NCBI GenBank assembly: GCA_963971305.1
Contig: OZ020309.1
Location: forward strand, 15,865,001-15,929,000
Direction: 5' to 3'
Length of the DNA stretch: 64,000 nucleotides
Source of the DNA: Arcuatula senhousia
Taxonomy: Eukaryota; Mollusca; Bivalvia; Mytilida; Mytilidae
In this document: positions 11,647-29,323 of the stretch, one piece after another
Numbering within the stretch: the stretch's first letter is position 1
How the letters are laid out: each line of letters opens with the position of its first letter
Notes under the pieces: generated by a model
The model's input: the letters and a program-made list of their open reading frames with translations, nothing else
Told to the model about the DNA's origin: nothing
Databases searched by the model: none
Translations under genes and position numbers: made by a program

Positions 11647-14390
11647 AGTCGATTTGTGCAGGTTTTTGGCGAAATTGCTCAAAGTATGGTAAAAGCATGA
11701 AATTTGGCATGGTGGTAGAAAATAGCATACTAAACAATATTAGCTATGGACCCAACTCGAAAATTCAAAATGGCGGCCAATTTCAAGATGGCCGCCTAAT
11801 TGACTATAAAATTTTAGAAATAAATCAAATAAAAATTCATTAAAATTTGTACTTTGAAGATAAACCCACCAAATTGTGTAGGAGAGCAGTGCAAAATATT
11901 CTTAAGAATGTAGTAGAAAACGGTTTGCCTTATAATATTGAAAATGGCTGTCATTTTAAAGATGACCGCCTCAGAAATAGCATATATATCTACATTATGA
12001 AATCATGTTTTATTCAAAGTCATTTATGCCCCCAAATATGAATGAATGCAATTGATGAGTGCTCAAACAAATTTAAAAGAATTGTAAAATGAATTTCTAT
12101 TCTGTTTGAAGATATCAGACGGGGAGTGTACAGAAATATTTACATATCTTGCTAATCGGAGTAAAATTGTGTTTAGATGTGAATATTGTCATATAAGCAC
12201 CCGAAACAATGACATATATTCAGCCTGCTGCAGACCACCTTCATATAGACTGTTCTTTGCCATTTTAAAATGAAAATATCAAAGCCATAAAGACCATGAA
12301 AACTATCCAACGCAAGACTCAGACTTTACAAAATGTATGTCATTATTTAAATCGAATCCTAAAAAACAGCTTTAATACTCAAACCCATGACACCTAGGAA
12401 CTCCCACAAGATTGGAAAAAGAATACATAATTTAAGTTGTTTAAAAGGGAGGATAAATCGAAAGTAAAAACTATAGAGAGCATTATTGTTACTAAATCCT
12501 TAACAGAATAATTCTAAGTAGTATTAAAGCAAAATCAGACAAAAAACTGCGAGACAAGAATTGATTGAAAAAAAAAAAGAAAAATCTTGCATTTAACAGA
12601 TAGTCAACCTGCACATCAAGCAGCCAATTCAATGGAAAGTTTCCTTTATATCTATTACATAGACTTCGAGGAAGCTTTCAATATCCTTGATTGAGAAATT
12701 CTGTGGAGACTTCTTGCGATCTATGGAATTCCAAACAGAACTGTTACACCAATAACGAATATGTACAGCTCTAGGAACGAAATGTCAGGTAGTGCACCCG
12801 CAAGATATAAGTAAAGAGTTTGAAATACGTCCAGGTTTTAGACATGGCGGTTTACTTTTCTTTTCTTTGTTTCTTTTGGTCATGAATTGATTGGATGATT
12901 AGAAAATCACACCAGAGAAGAGGAAATGGAATCCCCCATATGTAAGAAAACATCTTTGAAATGGTTGAAAATGCTTCAAAACAGTAGTACGTATAAAACG
13001 AGGAGACCATAATGAGAATTAACAAAAACAACATCAATATCAGCGAAATAGATGCACTCACCAAAAAAAAAAAAAAGAACAAGACTCACGTTGAGAGAAT
13101 AACATTTTAGTTTTTATATATATTGAAATTGTGATTAACAAATTTGGTGCAACAGATGATGAAACGGTCCTTGGAATGCCTGAAAAGTATGGGAATCAAA
13201 GCAAGTATTTGTAAAGACCAAGCTAAGTAAATTAATCAGTAACTATAAATCGTAGATCTGTATTTAGCATACAGGGCTATTGTTAGATCACTCTTGCTGT
13301 ACGGGTCAGAAACATGGAGCTTCACAATGGCCAACATGCAGAAACTTCAGGTATTCAGATACAAATGTCTCTGATCATGATCCATCCAAAAGATCGCCTA
13401 ACAAATTAACCAATGAAAACAGGCAAAAAAAAAACCTATTCTCGAAATAAAGAAGGGTAAATATAAGCGGAAGTGGCTAGGGAGCAACCATTTGATTTTT
13501 ATGGGGATGGGGGCTATGGAGATGCTCTGCCTGGAATTTTTTTTGATTGATCGAGAATGGTTACATGTGGAGCAGCATCAACTTTCAAAGGACAGAGGAA
13601 GATTGAGAAGCATTGCCAGAAGCATATTCTCCATTGGGGCTAAAATGTCTCAAGTCGAATCATAACTAATAGGGTCCATAAATGTAGTACCCCTATTGCA
13701 GGCTGGACAAATTGATACACATATGGATAGACAGAGTGACGCCGGAAAATGTTTATATAATTCTTCAAAAGGTGGGCTTTAAAAAACACCATTTCGAGTT
13801 GATAGTTCCAATGTTAATATATAAATAATTCTGCCATTATACTATATTAAACAACGTTAACATTTAAAAACAATTTTACCACAATCAGATTGATATGATT
13901 AGATCTGCAGTATATTCCTGTACACTCCCCGCCTGATACCTTCAAATGGAATGAAGATTATATTCATACATCTTATTTAATTTGATTTAGCACATATACA
14001 TTGTTGTTTGGGCCTATTTGGGTCATAATTTACCTTAAATAAAAGATGATATGATTTCGCAGGTATATATGCTATTTTGAGGCGGCTATCTTAAAAATGG
14101 CAGCCACTTTGAATTTAAGGCAAACCATTTTCTAATATATTGTTCAACATAGTTTGCACTGCTATTAAACATGATTTGATGCTTTTATCTTCAAAGCAGA
14201 ATTTTTAATGAATTTTTATTTGATTTATTTCCTAATTCTATATTCCATCTGGCGGCCATCTTGAAAATGACCGCCATTTTGACTTTTTGAATTGGGTCCA
14301 TAGCTAATATTGTTTAGTATGCTTTGTTCTAGCACTATGCTAAATTTCATGCTTTTACCATCTTTTGAGCATTTTTTTCACAAATCGACT
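11647..14390. mobile_element. Element D: ~490-bp inverted-repeat arms around a dead LINE, nested in E1
   Basis: The left arm (11647-12145) and right arm (13900-14390) are imperfect inverted copies, from AGTCGATTTGTG outward to a segment ending gcggggagtgtacag. Both arms carry mirrored aaaatggcggcc and caagatggccgcc blocks. D lies between the lone array unit and the main array of E1, so it entered E1 afterwards. No convincing target duplication could be assigned. The loop holds a degenerate LINE on the plus strand. Confidence 0.65.
12600..13660 (+). pseudogene. Degenerate LINE reverse transcriptase inside element D
   Basis: Pieces of a non-LTR reverse transcriptase are readable with stops and frameshifts. 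Near 12650-12740 the text reads YIDFEEAF, a stop, then EILWRLLAIYGIPN (the conserved region around the first catalytic aspartate). Near 13268-13375 it reads LLLYGSETWSFT and MQKLQVFRYKCL (the domain after RT). The remainder is too decayed to read. It resembles LINEs whose ORF2 contains the YGSETW motif. Not functional. Confidence 0.75.
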
Positions 14391-16795
14391 ATAAGCAAGC
14401 AACAGCTAACTCTATCTGCAATAGTTTTCATTCTGTAGGCCAAAAACATGAAAAATCGCTTTTTTCAGGGGCCGTAACCCCTATAAGGCGTCATCTGACA
14501 ACTTCGACCCTATGGAGAATTTTGTAGAGCTAAATGAGCTGAGCATTTAAGCAAGCAACAGCTAATCTCTATCTGCAATAGTTTTCATTCTGTAGGCCAA
14601 AAACATGAAAAATGGCTATTTTTCAGGGGCTGTAACCCCTATAAGGGGTCATCTGACAACTTTGACCAAATGGAGAATTTTGTAGAGCTAAATGAGCTGA
14701 ACATTTAAGCAAGCAACAGCTAATCTCTATCTGCAATAGTTTTCATTCTGTAGGCCAAAAACATGAAAAATCGCTATTTTTCAGGGGCCGTAACCCCTAT
14801 GAGGAGTCATCTGACAACTTCGACCCTATGGAGAATTTTGTAGAGCTAAATGAGCTGAACATTTAAGCAAGCAACAGCTAATCTCTTTCTGCAATAGTTT
14901 TCTTTCTGTAGGACAAAAACATGAAAAATCGCTATTTTTCAGGGGCCGTAACCCCTATAAGGGGTCATCTGACAACTTTGACCCTATGAAGACTTTTGTA
15001 GAGCTCAATGAGCTGAACATTTAAGCAAGCAACAGCTAATCTCTATGTGCAATAGTTTTTATTCTGTAGGCCAAAAACATGAAAAAAAAATGCCATTTTT
15101 CAGGGGTTGTTACCCCTATAAGCATGATAAAGGGTTATCTGACAACTTGGATCCTAATGAGACTTCTGTAGAGCTAAATGAGCTAAACATTTAAGCAAGC
15201 AACAGCTAATCTCTATCTGCAATAGTTTTCATTCTGTAGGCCAAAAACATGAAAAATGGCTATTTTTCAGGGGCTGTAACCCCTATAAGGGGTCATCTGA
15301 CAACTTTGACCAAATGGAGAATTTTGTAGAGCTAAATGAGCTGAACATTTAAGCAAGCAACAGCTAATCTCTATCTGCAATAGTTTTCATTCTGTAGGCC
15401 AAAAACATGAAAAATCGCTATTTTTCAGGGGCCGTAACCCCTATGAGGAGTCATCTGACAACTTCGACCCTATGGAGAATTCTGTAGAGCTAAATGAGCT
15501 GAACATTTAAGCAAGCAACAGCTAATCTCTTTCTGCAATAGTTTTCTTTCTGTAGGACAAAAACATGAAAAATCGCTATTTTTCAGGGGCCGTAACCCCT
15601 ATAAGGGGTCATCTGACAACTTTGACCCTATGAAGACTTTTGTAGAGCTCAATGAGCTGAACATTTAAGCAAGCAACAGCTAATCTCTATGTGCAATAGT
15701 TTTTATTCTGTAGGCCAAAAACATGAAAAAAAAATGCCATTTTTCAGGGGTTGTTACCCCTATAAGCATGATAAAGGGTTATCTGACAACTTGGATCCTA
15801 ATGAGACTTCTGTAGAGCTAAATGAGCTAAACATTTAAGCAAGCAACAGCTAATCTCTATCTGCAATAGTTTTCATTCTGTAGGCCAAAAACATGAAAAA
15901 TGGCTATTTTTCAGGGGCTGTAACCCCTATAAGGGGTCATCTGACAACTTTGACCAAATGGAGAATTTTGTAGAGCTAAATGAGCTGAACATTTAAGCAA
16001 GCAACAGCTAATCTCTATCTGCAATAGTTTTCATTCTGTAGGCCAAAAACATGAAAAATCGCTATTTTTCAGGGACCGTAACCCCTATGAGGAGTCATCT
16101 GACAACTTCGACCCTATGGAGAATTCTGTAGAGCTAAATGAGCTGAACATTTAAGCAAGCAACAGCTAATCTCTTTCTGCAATAGTTTTCTTTCTGTAGG
16201 ACAAAAACATGAAAAATCGCTATTTTTCAGGGGCTGTAACCCCTATAAGGGGTCATCTGACAACTTTGACCCTATGAAGACTTTTGTAGAGCTCAATGAG
16301 CTGAACATTTAAGCAAGCAACAGCTAATCTCTATGTGCAATAGTTTTTATTCTGTAGGCCAAAAACATGAAAAAAAAATGCCATTTTTCAGGGGTTGTTA
16401 CCCCTATAAGCATGATAAAGGGTTATCTGACAACTTCGATCCTAATGAGACTTCTGTAGAGCTAAATGAGCTAAACATTTAAGCAAGCAACAGCTAATCT
16501 CTATCTGCAATAGTTTTTATTCTGTAGGCCAAAATCATGAAAAATGGCTATTTTTCACCTTTAAGGGGCTGTAACCCCTATAAGGGGTCATCTGACAACT
16601 TCGACCCTATGGAGACTTTTGTAGAGCTAAATGAGCTGAACATTTTAGCAAGCAACATCAAATCTTTATCTGCAATAGTTTTCATTCTGTAGGCCAAAAA
16701 CATGAAAAAATGCTATTTTTCACCTTTAAGGGGTCGCAACCCCTATAAGGGGTCATCTGACAACTTTGACCAAATGGAGACATTAGTAAAGCTTT
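14391..16795 (+). repeat. Tandem array, ~158-bp units in a 4-unit higher-order repeat of ~645 bp
   Basis: The anchor aagcaagcaacagc recurs at about 14393, 14550, 14707, 14866, 15022, 15192, 15351, 15509, 15666, 15837, 15995, 16152, 16311, 16481 and 16647. Spacing is 156-159 bp, except every fourth unit, which is 166-171 bp because it carries an extra agcatgataaa-type insert. That long variant recurs at a spacing of 645 bp (near 15078, 15723 and 16368), and neighbouring units repeat in the same order. Each unit contains gagctaaatgagctgaacat and a gaaaaat...ttttcagggg...aacccctataagg block. No coding content. Confidence 0.9.
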
Positions 16796-17035
16796 TGATA
16801 CTGAATCAGTAGCGCGGCCTCAGATTTCCTCTATCTCTTATACTTTTTGATTTATAAGCCAAAAACAGTAGTCTGACCCCCCCTAGTCTATTTTTAGTAA
16901 CGGCAGCCATGTTTTTAAACGGATCAAAAATCAAAACACAAGTTTGGTGCAGGACACCCTAAGGATCATTCATACCAAGTTTCATTAATTTCTGTTTGGT
17001 AGTTTCAGAGGAGAAGATTTTTGAAAAATTGTTAA

Positions 17036-17082
17036 CAGACGACGACGACTAGACGACGACGACAGACGACGACGACGGACGC
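17036..17082 (+). repeat. (GAC)n microsatellite in the E1 tail
   Basis: Imperfect GAC repeats interrupted by tag and aga. A similar run sits at the same position in E2 (27213-27230), E3 and E4, so it is part of the element design. Confidence 0.85.
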
Positions 17083-17129
17083 CAAGTGATGGTAATAGCT
17101 CACATGGACCTTCGGTCCAGGTGAGCTAA

Positions 17130-17419
17130 TAATACATTGATAAATCACCATTACTTGACCAGAAAGTCATCTTTGAAGAAATAAAGAGAATTTATGCTGT
17201 TTCTTTTAAATCGTTGAGATCTTTTGAAAATTTGTAGTAATGATTTTTGCTGTTGTCATACTTGCCTTCAACATTACCAAACAGCTGGACCAATACAATA
17301 ATCACTGATATATATACCCTGTGCTGCATGATTGTCCATTTATCATACAGTTTGACACCATATCACTCAGCCATTTAATAACAATTAGAATAAATAGCCT
17401 AAAATTTTAAAACAATATC
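17130..17419. other. ATG5 3' flank and likely 3' UTR
   Basis: Lies between the ATG5 stop codon and the end of E1. On the minus strand an ATTAAA hexamer occurs at 17379-17374, about 41 nt after the stop, and is a candidate variant poly(A) signal. No AATAAA was seen before the repeat begins. Confidence 0.45.
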
Positions 17420-23281
<5,862 letters not shown>

Positions 23282-24774
23282 TACACATATCTATGAATCA
23301 ACTATATACATGATAGCTAAAAATAGAAATGATAATAATATAGACATGCTGTAACCATGGTAACTCATCTTTTTTTAAAACTGTCACTTATTTTTTTTTT
23401 TTTACTTCATTCAACATGTATGATGACACTCCATGCTCAGATTTATTTTGTACAAATCGTTGTTTACTTACTTACATGTCTCATTTTATTGGGAATAATT
23501 GTTAATGATTGCTAATTGATATACATGTAATGTACAACCTTCCCACCAGAACAAGCCAAGCATTATGGTCCCCCTGCAATTTGTGAATTTAGTGACTTGT
23601 GTGCAAAATTACAACATTGTACAAGTTGAAATAAAAAATCAATCATTCAACCTTTGTTTTTTTTGCATTCTGTCTCGGACTGTATCATGTGCAACCTGCG
23701 AAGCTCTTAACTATACACATTCTGCCAGATGTCAAAAGAATGGAAAAAATAGTCTATCTAGATCTATGGAAGTATGTGCATGCATTTAAAACAACAGGAA
23801 ATACATGTAATAGTACTACATTGTCCCATTGATCAATTTGTTTGTTGGGTTTCATCTAACAGGTTCTGTACAAGTGCCAAACATTGCCAAATGAGCTACA
23901 TTTTGTAGGTAGTTCAATCAAGCTAGTACAGCTCAATCAAGCTTTCAATTGTTACCTCCCTTTAATTTGCTGTTTTAAAAAAAATATTACATATTATTTT
24001 TCAATCTTTCCTGTGCACCATGAAATTGTAAATTGTCTTTTCAGAGTTGTCAATATGCAACCTGGCATAATATTTCACTTCTTCCTTGGAAATAAATTTT
24101 GTGAAAATTTAAATTGTTGCATTAAGTTCAATGCAAAATTGGTTCTTCAAAAGTCTACAGTAAACTTTTGACATTTATATGTTTCTTTGTTCATGTATGT
24201 TAACTTAATGTTGTTTGGATAAAATGTCATCTTGAACTGTCCCAAACTGAAACAAATATATTGATAGCTTCCATAAGCTTTTTTACTTGTCATTTTTAAG
24301 CATTATATATATAGCGATCAAGCATGACAGTTTTGTGTACATGCCTACATGTGATGACACTAAACCAAATCATTATTGTTTAAAGTGTTGTGTCGGATTT
24401 AAAATGGATATGTTAGATTTTTTTAAATCAGTTGATTAATGAGTCTCGCTAGCAGTCAGTAACAGTAAATGTTCTAAAGAGAGTTCCTTTTCCGTACATG
24501 TACTTTCATGTGTTCATATGTCGTCTTTTGTCTAAGGTTTTCTCGAATGGAATTAGACTTTGATCAATATGATTTTTATTGTGTTTAGTTTTTGTGCTTT
24601 GTCTAGAAAAATTGACAAGAAGAAGGTTGGGACCAATATCTAGTTTAACACTGCAACATCAAGTCATTTTATGTGTGCCTGTCCTAAGCCAGGAATCTTT
24701 GACAAAGCTTTTGTTTCACTTTGTACTTGTCATTTTGTAGTTTTCTGTTCCTTGTTTAAGAAGGGGGTCTACAG

Positions 24775-24902
24775 ACCTGTCAAGTGTCACGCAACTCGCG
24801 TGAGACTCACGCATCTAGACACTAGACAGCAATTGGGCGGCAAATTTTGGACCTTTATTTTTTTTCCAAATCTCACGCTCATAAAAAACTTGACAGCCCT
24901 GG
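24775..24902. mobile_element. Small inverted-repeat element (~130 bp) in the ATG5 5' intron
   Basis: The left end reads ctgtcaagtgtcacgc and the right end, reverse-complemented, reads ctgtcaagttttttatgagc, with further mirrored ctcacgc/gcgtgag blocks inside. It is richer in GC than its surroundings. Probably a MITE; no target duplication was fixed. Confidence 0.5.
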
Positions 24903-24984
24903 GGTCGGCCTGTGACTATTTCAAGACTGGATTTGAATTATATGCATTTTATTCAGACCATCAGCCACTTACAAACCCTGAACA

Positions 24985-25110
24985 GTGCCTACTTGCCTTT
25001 TTAAAGGTTGCTGGCAGTTGTCCATTGTGGTTTTTCTAAATTGCAGCTTGTTATATGTGGGCTGTGTCGCGTACACTTATTCCATGTCTCATTATTTTCT
25101 ATAGATCTTT
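24985..25110 (+). repeat. Dispersed repeat R, copy 2
   Basis: Blocks aaggttgctggcagttg, cattgtggtttttct, gtcgcgtacacttattccat and tctcattattttcta occur in the same order as at 9930-10070. Confidence 0.55.
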
Positions 25111-25621
25111 TTTGGCAATACATGTACCATCAACAGGAGATAATAGCGAGCATCGCAGATGCGAGCCCTACGGCATTGTGCATGTTTTAAGATGTGCCAG
25201 AAATATACTGACGATAAAACCGGAACAGGTTTACTTTTACGGAGTGAAAAAAATAATAGGCACGGAGCAAGTAAAACAATCAACCCTCTCATGGCTCTAG
25301 GCTTATGAAAAATACATCATAATCTGTTATGCAAAAATATAAAAATTGCAATTCAAAAACAGTTATAAATCCCTTATTCATCCACTTGTTTATTTTTACA
25401 CACAGATTTTTATTTAAACACATTCGTTCTTTTTCGCTGAAAAACGATTTTCCGGAAATTACCGAGCCAGCTTTTGGCAACATCGTCCCATTGACTAGTC
25501 ATAATAAAATGCATGATACTGACCAAGCTTTGTTAAATTCCAAGTAAGATAAAATAAGATAAAGAAATACATAAATTTACTGAATAAAACTTACTCATAA
25601 TAATAAATAAAAGGTTCTTAC

Positions 25622-25740
25622 CTGAAAATGAAAGAAGAGTCCCATCCTGTGGGGTTTCACCCACTTTCCTCAGTCCCGCATGATATTTTTACTTTACCGT
25701 TTTTTCCGCCGGGTTTCTTAATGTACCTTCTGTTACCAAT
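25622..25740 (-). other. ATG5: Probable ATG5 5' UTR exon
   Basis: A consensus donor (CAG followed by GTAAGA) sits at 25622/25621 on the minus strand. Upstream sequence is less AT-rich than its surroundings and has no in-frame role. The next acceptor on the same strand is the one before the ATG5 start exon, giving a 2305-bp 5' intron. The exon's upstream limit is a guess. Confidence 0.5.
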
Positions 25741-25843
25741 GCTTCAAATAAAACACTGATACTCAGAAAATCTCACAAAACCTGACAGAATCTGAATGTT
25801 GTTTTGATCTGCTGAGGAAGCGCGAAATACTCTGACAAGGAAA

Positions 25844-25851
25844 TGACGTCA
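25844..25851. promoter_or_regulatory. Consensus cAMP/ATF response element TGACGTCA
   Basis: A perfect 8-bp palindrome about 100-220 bp upstream of the proposed ATG5 first exon. It is the CREB/ATF binding consensus, and ATF factors control autophagy genes in other animals. The octamer also occurs near 31214, 32664 and 37468, so position is the only argument. Confidence 0.35.
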
Positions 25852-25859
25852 CGTAATTC

Positions 25860-26235
25860 ATAAAATTGATAATTTCGTCCCCGCTTAATGTCGTCCCAGA
25901 ATGTTACAGGATTTATTATTTGCACAAATAATTGAATTTTTAATAAGTAGTCATTGATCCTAAGTATTTTAACAACAACTTTCTCAAGTGCATATAATTT
26001 GGGTTTGGTGGGGTCAGACTTTGCTACTATTTAATTCCTTTTTTTTAAAGTTCCCTCTTTACGTTAAACTTAGACGGTCGAGCGGATTTATTTTTAAAAG
26101 GTATATAGATTTTTGATGCTCGCTAAAAGGCAGGGCCTTAATCATATTAACTTTAAGCTCTATCAAGCTTAACTACCTTGATTGATCTACCTAGCTCCTT
26201 TGACACTTGTAGAGAACCTGTCTAAACAGGGATTA
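25860..26235. other. Upstream flank of ATG5
   Basis: AT-rich, no open frame or repeat recognised before E2 begins. Confidence 0.5.
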
Positions 26236-27246
26236 AACAAGAGGCTCCCAGGAGCCTGAATCGCTCACCTGAGCTACACAGATACACATATTTTGTAGAT
26301 ATTATTGTCCTTATTCATATGCAATTTAAATTTTTGAAATATCTTGTATAGTTTTCAAGCTATAGGGCTAAATAAGTGCAAAATTTTGAAAAAAAAATTC
26401 AAAAAGGGCAATAACTCCCACATCAGCAGTAAGATCTTTTTCAAAATTTCAGGACAGGCAGATCTTAATATGCTGATCACTTTGGATTCTTGCACAATCT
26501 TGATATCTGTAACCATTTTTGAGTTATTAGCAAAAAACTACAAGTTACCCCTATATTCTATTTTTAGCCATGGCGGCCATGTTTTTTAACGAATCTAAAA
26601 TCCGAACGATGGAATTGTAGCATATATGCTATTATACAAGTGTGCCAAGTTTAAATGCAGTTGGTCTTATGGTGTCAGACAAGTTAATCTTTGAAATTCA
26701 TGGGAAAAGTAATGAAAAATGGTAAATTTTGACGTTTTAAGGGCAATAACTCCTAAAAGGAATGGTCCTACAGCTTTGACCTAATTACATGAAATATAGA
26801 TCTTGATGTGCTTAAACATAGGCAATTTGAATTTTTGAAATATCTTGTATAGTTTTTAAGATATACATGATATAGGGCTAAATAAGTGCAAAATTTTGAA
26901 AAAAATCCAGAAAAAGGGCCATAACTCCTACATCCGTTGTTGGATCTTTTTGAAAATTACTGGGCAGGTAGATCTTGAGGTGCTGATCACTTTAACCCTC
27001 TGCCAGAATTTTGATATTTGTTATAGTTTTTGAGTTATTTGCCAAAAACTGTAATTTGACCCCTATGTTCTATTATTAGCCATGGCGGCAACGTTTTTTT
27101 ACAAATCAAAAATCCAAACGATAATTTTGTACACATAATGCCACTAAACAACTGTACCAAGTTTGGTTGCAATTGGACTTATGGTTTCAGACAAGTTTGA
27201 AAAATTGTTTACAGACGACGACGACGAGGGACGCCAGGTGAGCTAA
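26236..27246 (+). mobile_element. Repeat E2, same family as E1, ~505-bp internal dimer
   Basis: Starts with the same AACAAGAGG plus AGGCTCC/GGAGCCT hairpin and ends in a (GAC)n run, gacgccaggtgagctaa. The inner 3' hairpin of E1 is missing. The body has two copies, about 505 bp apart, of a module with ttgaaatatcttgtatag, gggctaaataagtgcaa, and agccatggcggc. Non-coding. Confidence 0.75.
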
Positions 27247-27907
27247 TAAAACTGATGTTTTGGACATCCCTGGACTAAACAACATGAACAAGCTTTTAAG
27301 GCTGTGATTTTTTCATATTAGTTAACTTTATTTAATAAGATTTCACACTTTAAATCATTTACCAAGATTAAAATATGTGTACAAAAAATAGCTATTTACC
27401 TAATGACCATGTCTACTTACACTACTTTTATCATGTTAATGTGGAATCATGATATTTCCTGACCATGTCCATGTTAGCATGTTTCATGGGTTTTAGGCAT
27501 ACATTTAAGAAGTTGTATTTCAAAATAACAAATTGCAATTGTTACCAGTCACCTGTAAAATTTCGATTTTAAATTGGATATTTAAGATATTTTGAAATAT
27601 CCGCCAATGTGATGATGAGACATCACTTGCATGACTTGCCACCCCCACTTGGTAAAACGTTTTTGTAAGGTTTAAACGATGTTCATGCTTACCAAATCGA
27701 AAGGATATGATCTACAAATGTTCTGCAATAATTCTAATGGCAATAAGAAACATGTTAATTTTCAAGAGCAAGGAAAATCAATTGATAAAATTCATCAAAT
27801 TATTTACACAAGGAAATTATTGCAAACGGAAGTGAATCAAGGGAGGTAAATACTAAGATTTGCCATAATACCAACTTGATTTTTAAAAAGTGACGCACGC
27901 TCACTTT
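27247..27907. other. Spacer between two inverted E-family copies
   Basis: Unique AT-rich sequence with no recognised feature. E2 and E3 face each other tail to tail across it. Confidence 0.55.
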
Positions 27908-29232
27908 TTAGCTCACCTGCATGTGAGCTATTGTCATCACTTGGCGTCCGTCGTCCGTCGTCCCTCCGTACTGATGTGGGGATTTTTGATTGGTCGTAAA
28001 ACATGGCCACCATGGCTAAAATTAGAACATAGGGGTAAAATGCATTTTTTGCGAATAACTCAAAAACGGCTACAGAAATCAAAATTCTGGCAAGGGTAAA
28101 AGTGATCAGCACCCCAAGATCTACTTACCCTGAAATTTTGAAGAAAATCCAACAACCCATGTAGAAGTTATAGCCCTTTTTGTGGATTTTTTGCAAACTT
28201 TGCACCTGTTTAGCTCAATATCTTGAAAACTTTACAAGATATTTGAGAAATTTAAATTGCATATTGTTAAGCACATCAAGATCTTCAAAATATGCATCGG
28301 GGTCAAGGTTGTAGGACCTTTCCTTTTAGGAGTTATTGCCCTTAGAACGTCAAAATTGATCATTTTAACAGCATTTCCTCATTAAATTGAAAACGTTTAC
28401 TCCTCTGACACTTTAAGTCCAAATGGAACCAAACTTGGTATAGTTGTTTATTAGCATTAGGTGTATAGAACTGATGTGGGGATTTTTTATTGGTCGTAAA
28501 ACATGGCCGCTTTGGCTAAAAATAGAACATAGGGGTAAATGGCAGTTTTTTGCAAATAACTAAAAAACGGTGACAGATTTTAAAATTTTGATTGGAAAGA
28601 AAAGTAATCAGCACCTCAAGATCTACCAGCTCTGAAATTTTGAAGAAAATCCAACAACCCATGTAGGAGTTATTACCCTTTTTGTGGATTTTTTGCAAAC
28701 TTTGCAACTGTTAAGCTCAATATCTTGAAAACTATACAAGATATTTGAGAAATTCAAATTGCATATTGTTAAGCACATCAATATCTACAAAATATGTAAT
28801 AAGGTCAACGTTGTAGGACCTTTCCTTTGAGGAGTTATTGCCCTTAGAACGTCAAAATTGATCGTTTTAACAGCTTTTCCTCATTACATTGATAACGTTA
28901 ACTCCTCTGACACTTAAGTCCAATTGGAACCAAACTTGGTATTGTTGTTTATTGGCATTACATGTACAGAACTGATGTGGGGATTTTTTATTGGTCGTAA
29001 AACATGGCCGCTGTGGCTAAAAATAGAACATTAGGTTAATCTGCATTTTTTTGCTGATAACTCAAAAAGGGTAACAGATTTTTAGATTTTGATTGAGAAC
29101 AAAAGTGATCAGCACCTTAAGATCCACCATATTGTCAGATGACCCCCTTATTAATCTTATGACCCTTTCAACGTCAAATAGATTTTGCCTTATAACCTTT
29201 ACTTCAGGCACATATGTCAGGTGAGCGAATTG
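27908..29232 (-). mobile_element. Repeat E3, minus strand, ~500-bp unit repeated about 2.5 times
   Basis: The 3' end lies at 27908, with hairpin strands AGCTCAC/GTGAGCT and a gac-rich run. The actgatgtggggatttttt anchor recurs near 27971, 28471 and 28972, a period of about 500 bp. The unit is that of E2 in reverse orientation. The 5' end (caggtgagcgaatt, near 29220) lacks the AACAAGAGG hairpin and is diverged or truncated. Confidence 0.75.
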
Positions 29233-29323
29233 TTGAGAATAGAACAGATCAGGATAAAAAATCAATACCTTAGACAGAATTAAAAAAACAAAAACAATTT
29301 ACCTGTTTCACCTGTTCTCGAGA

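Larger units (their letters stand above)
11409..17129 (+). mobile_element. Composite repeat E1 with hairpin ends and internal satellite array
   Basis: The 5' end begins AACAAGAGG and holds the hairpin AGGCTCC-CA-GGAGCCT, followed by tgaatcgctcacctgg. The 3' end holds a (GAC)n run, then a hairpin whose outer stem is AGCTCAC/GTGAGCT and inner stem GGACC/GGTCC, and ends in CTAA. The same 5' end opens E2 (26236), and related 3' ends close E2, E3 and E4. The body has one array unit (11480-11640), nested element D, the array 14391-16795, and a unique tail. Subterminal inverted GCTCACCTG/CAGGTGAGC, a microsatellite and a 3' hairpin recall Helentron-associated non-autonomous elements. The class is an inference, and no clear target duplication was found. 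Confidence 0.6.

Noticed and set aside
14391..16795. CRISPR-like array
   Set aside because: Regular repeats, but the units are about 158 bp with no short unique spacers. This is a eukaryotic satellite.
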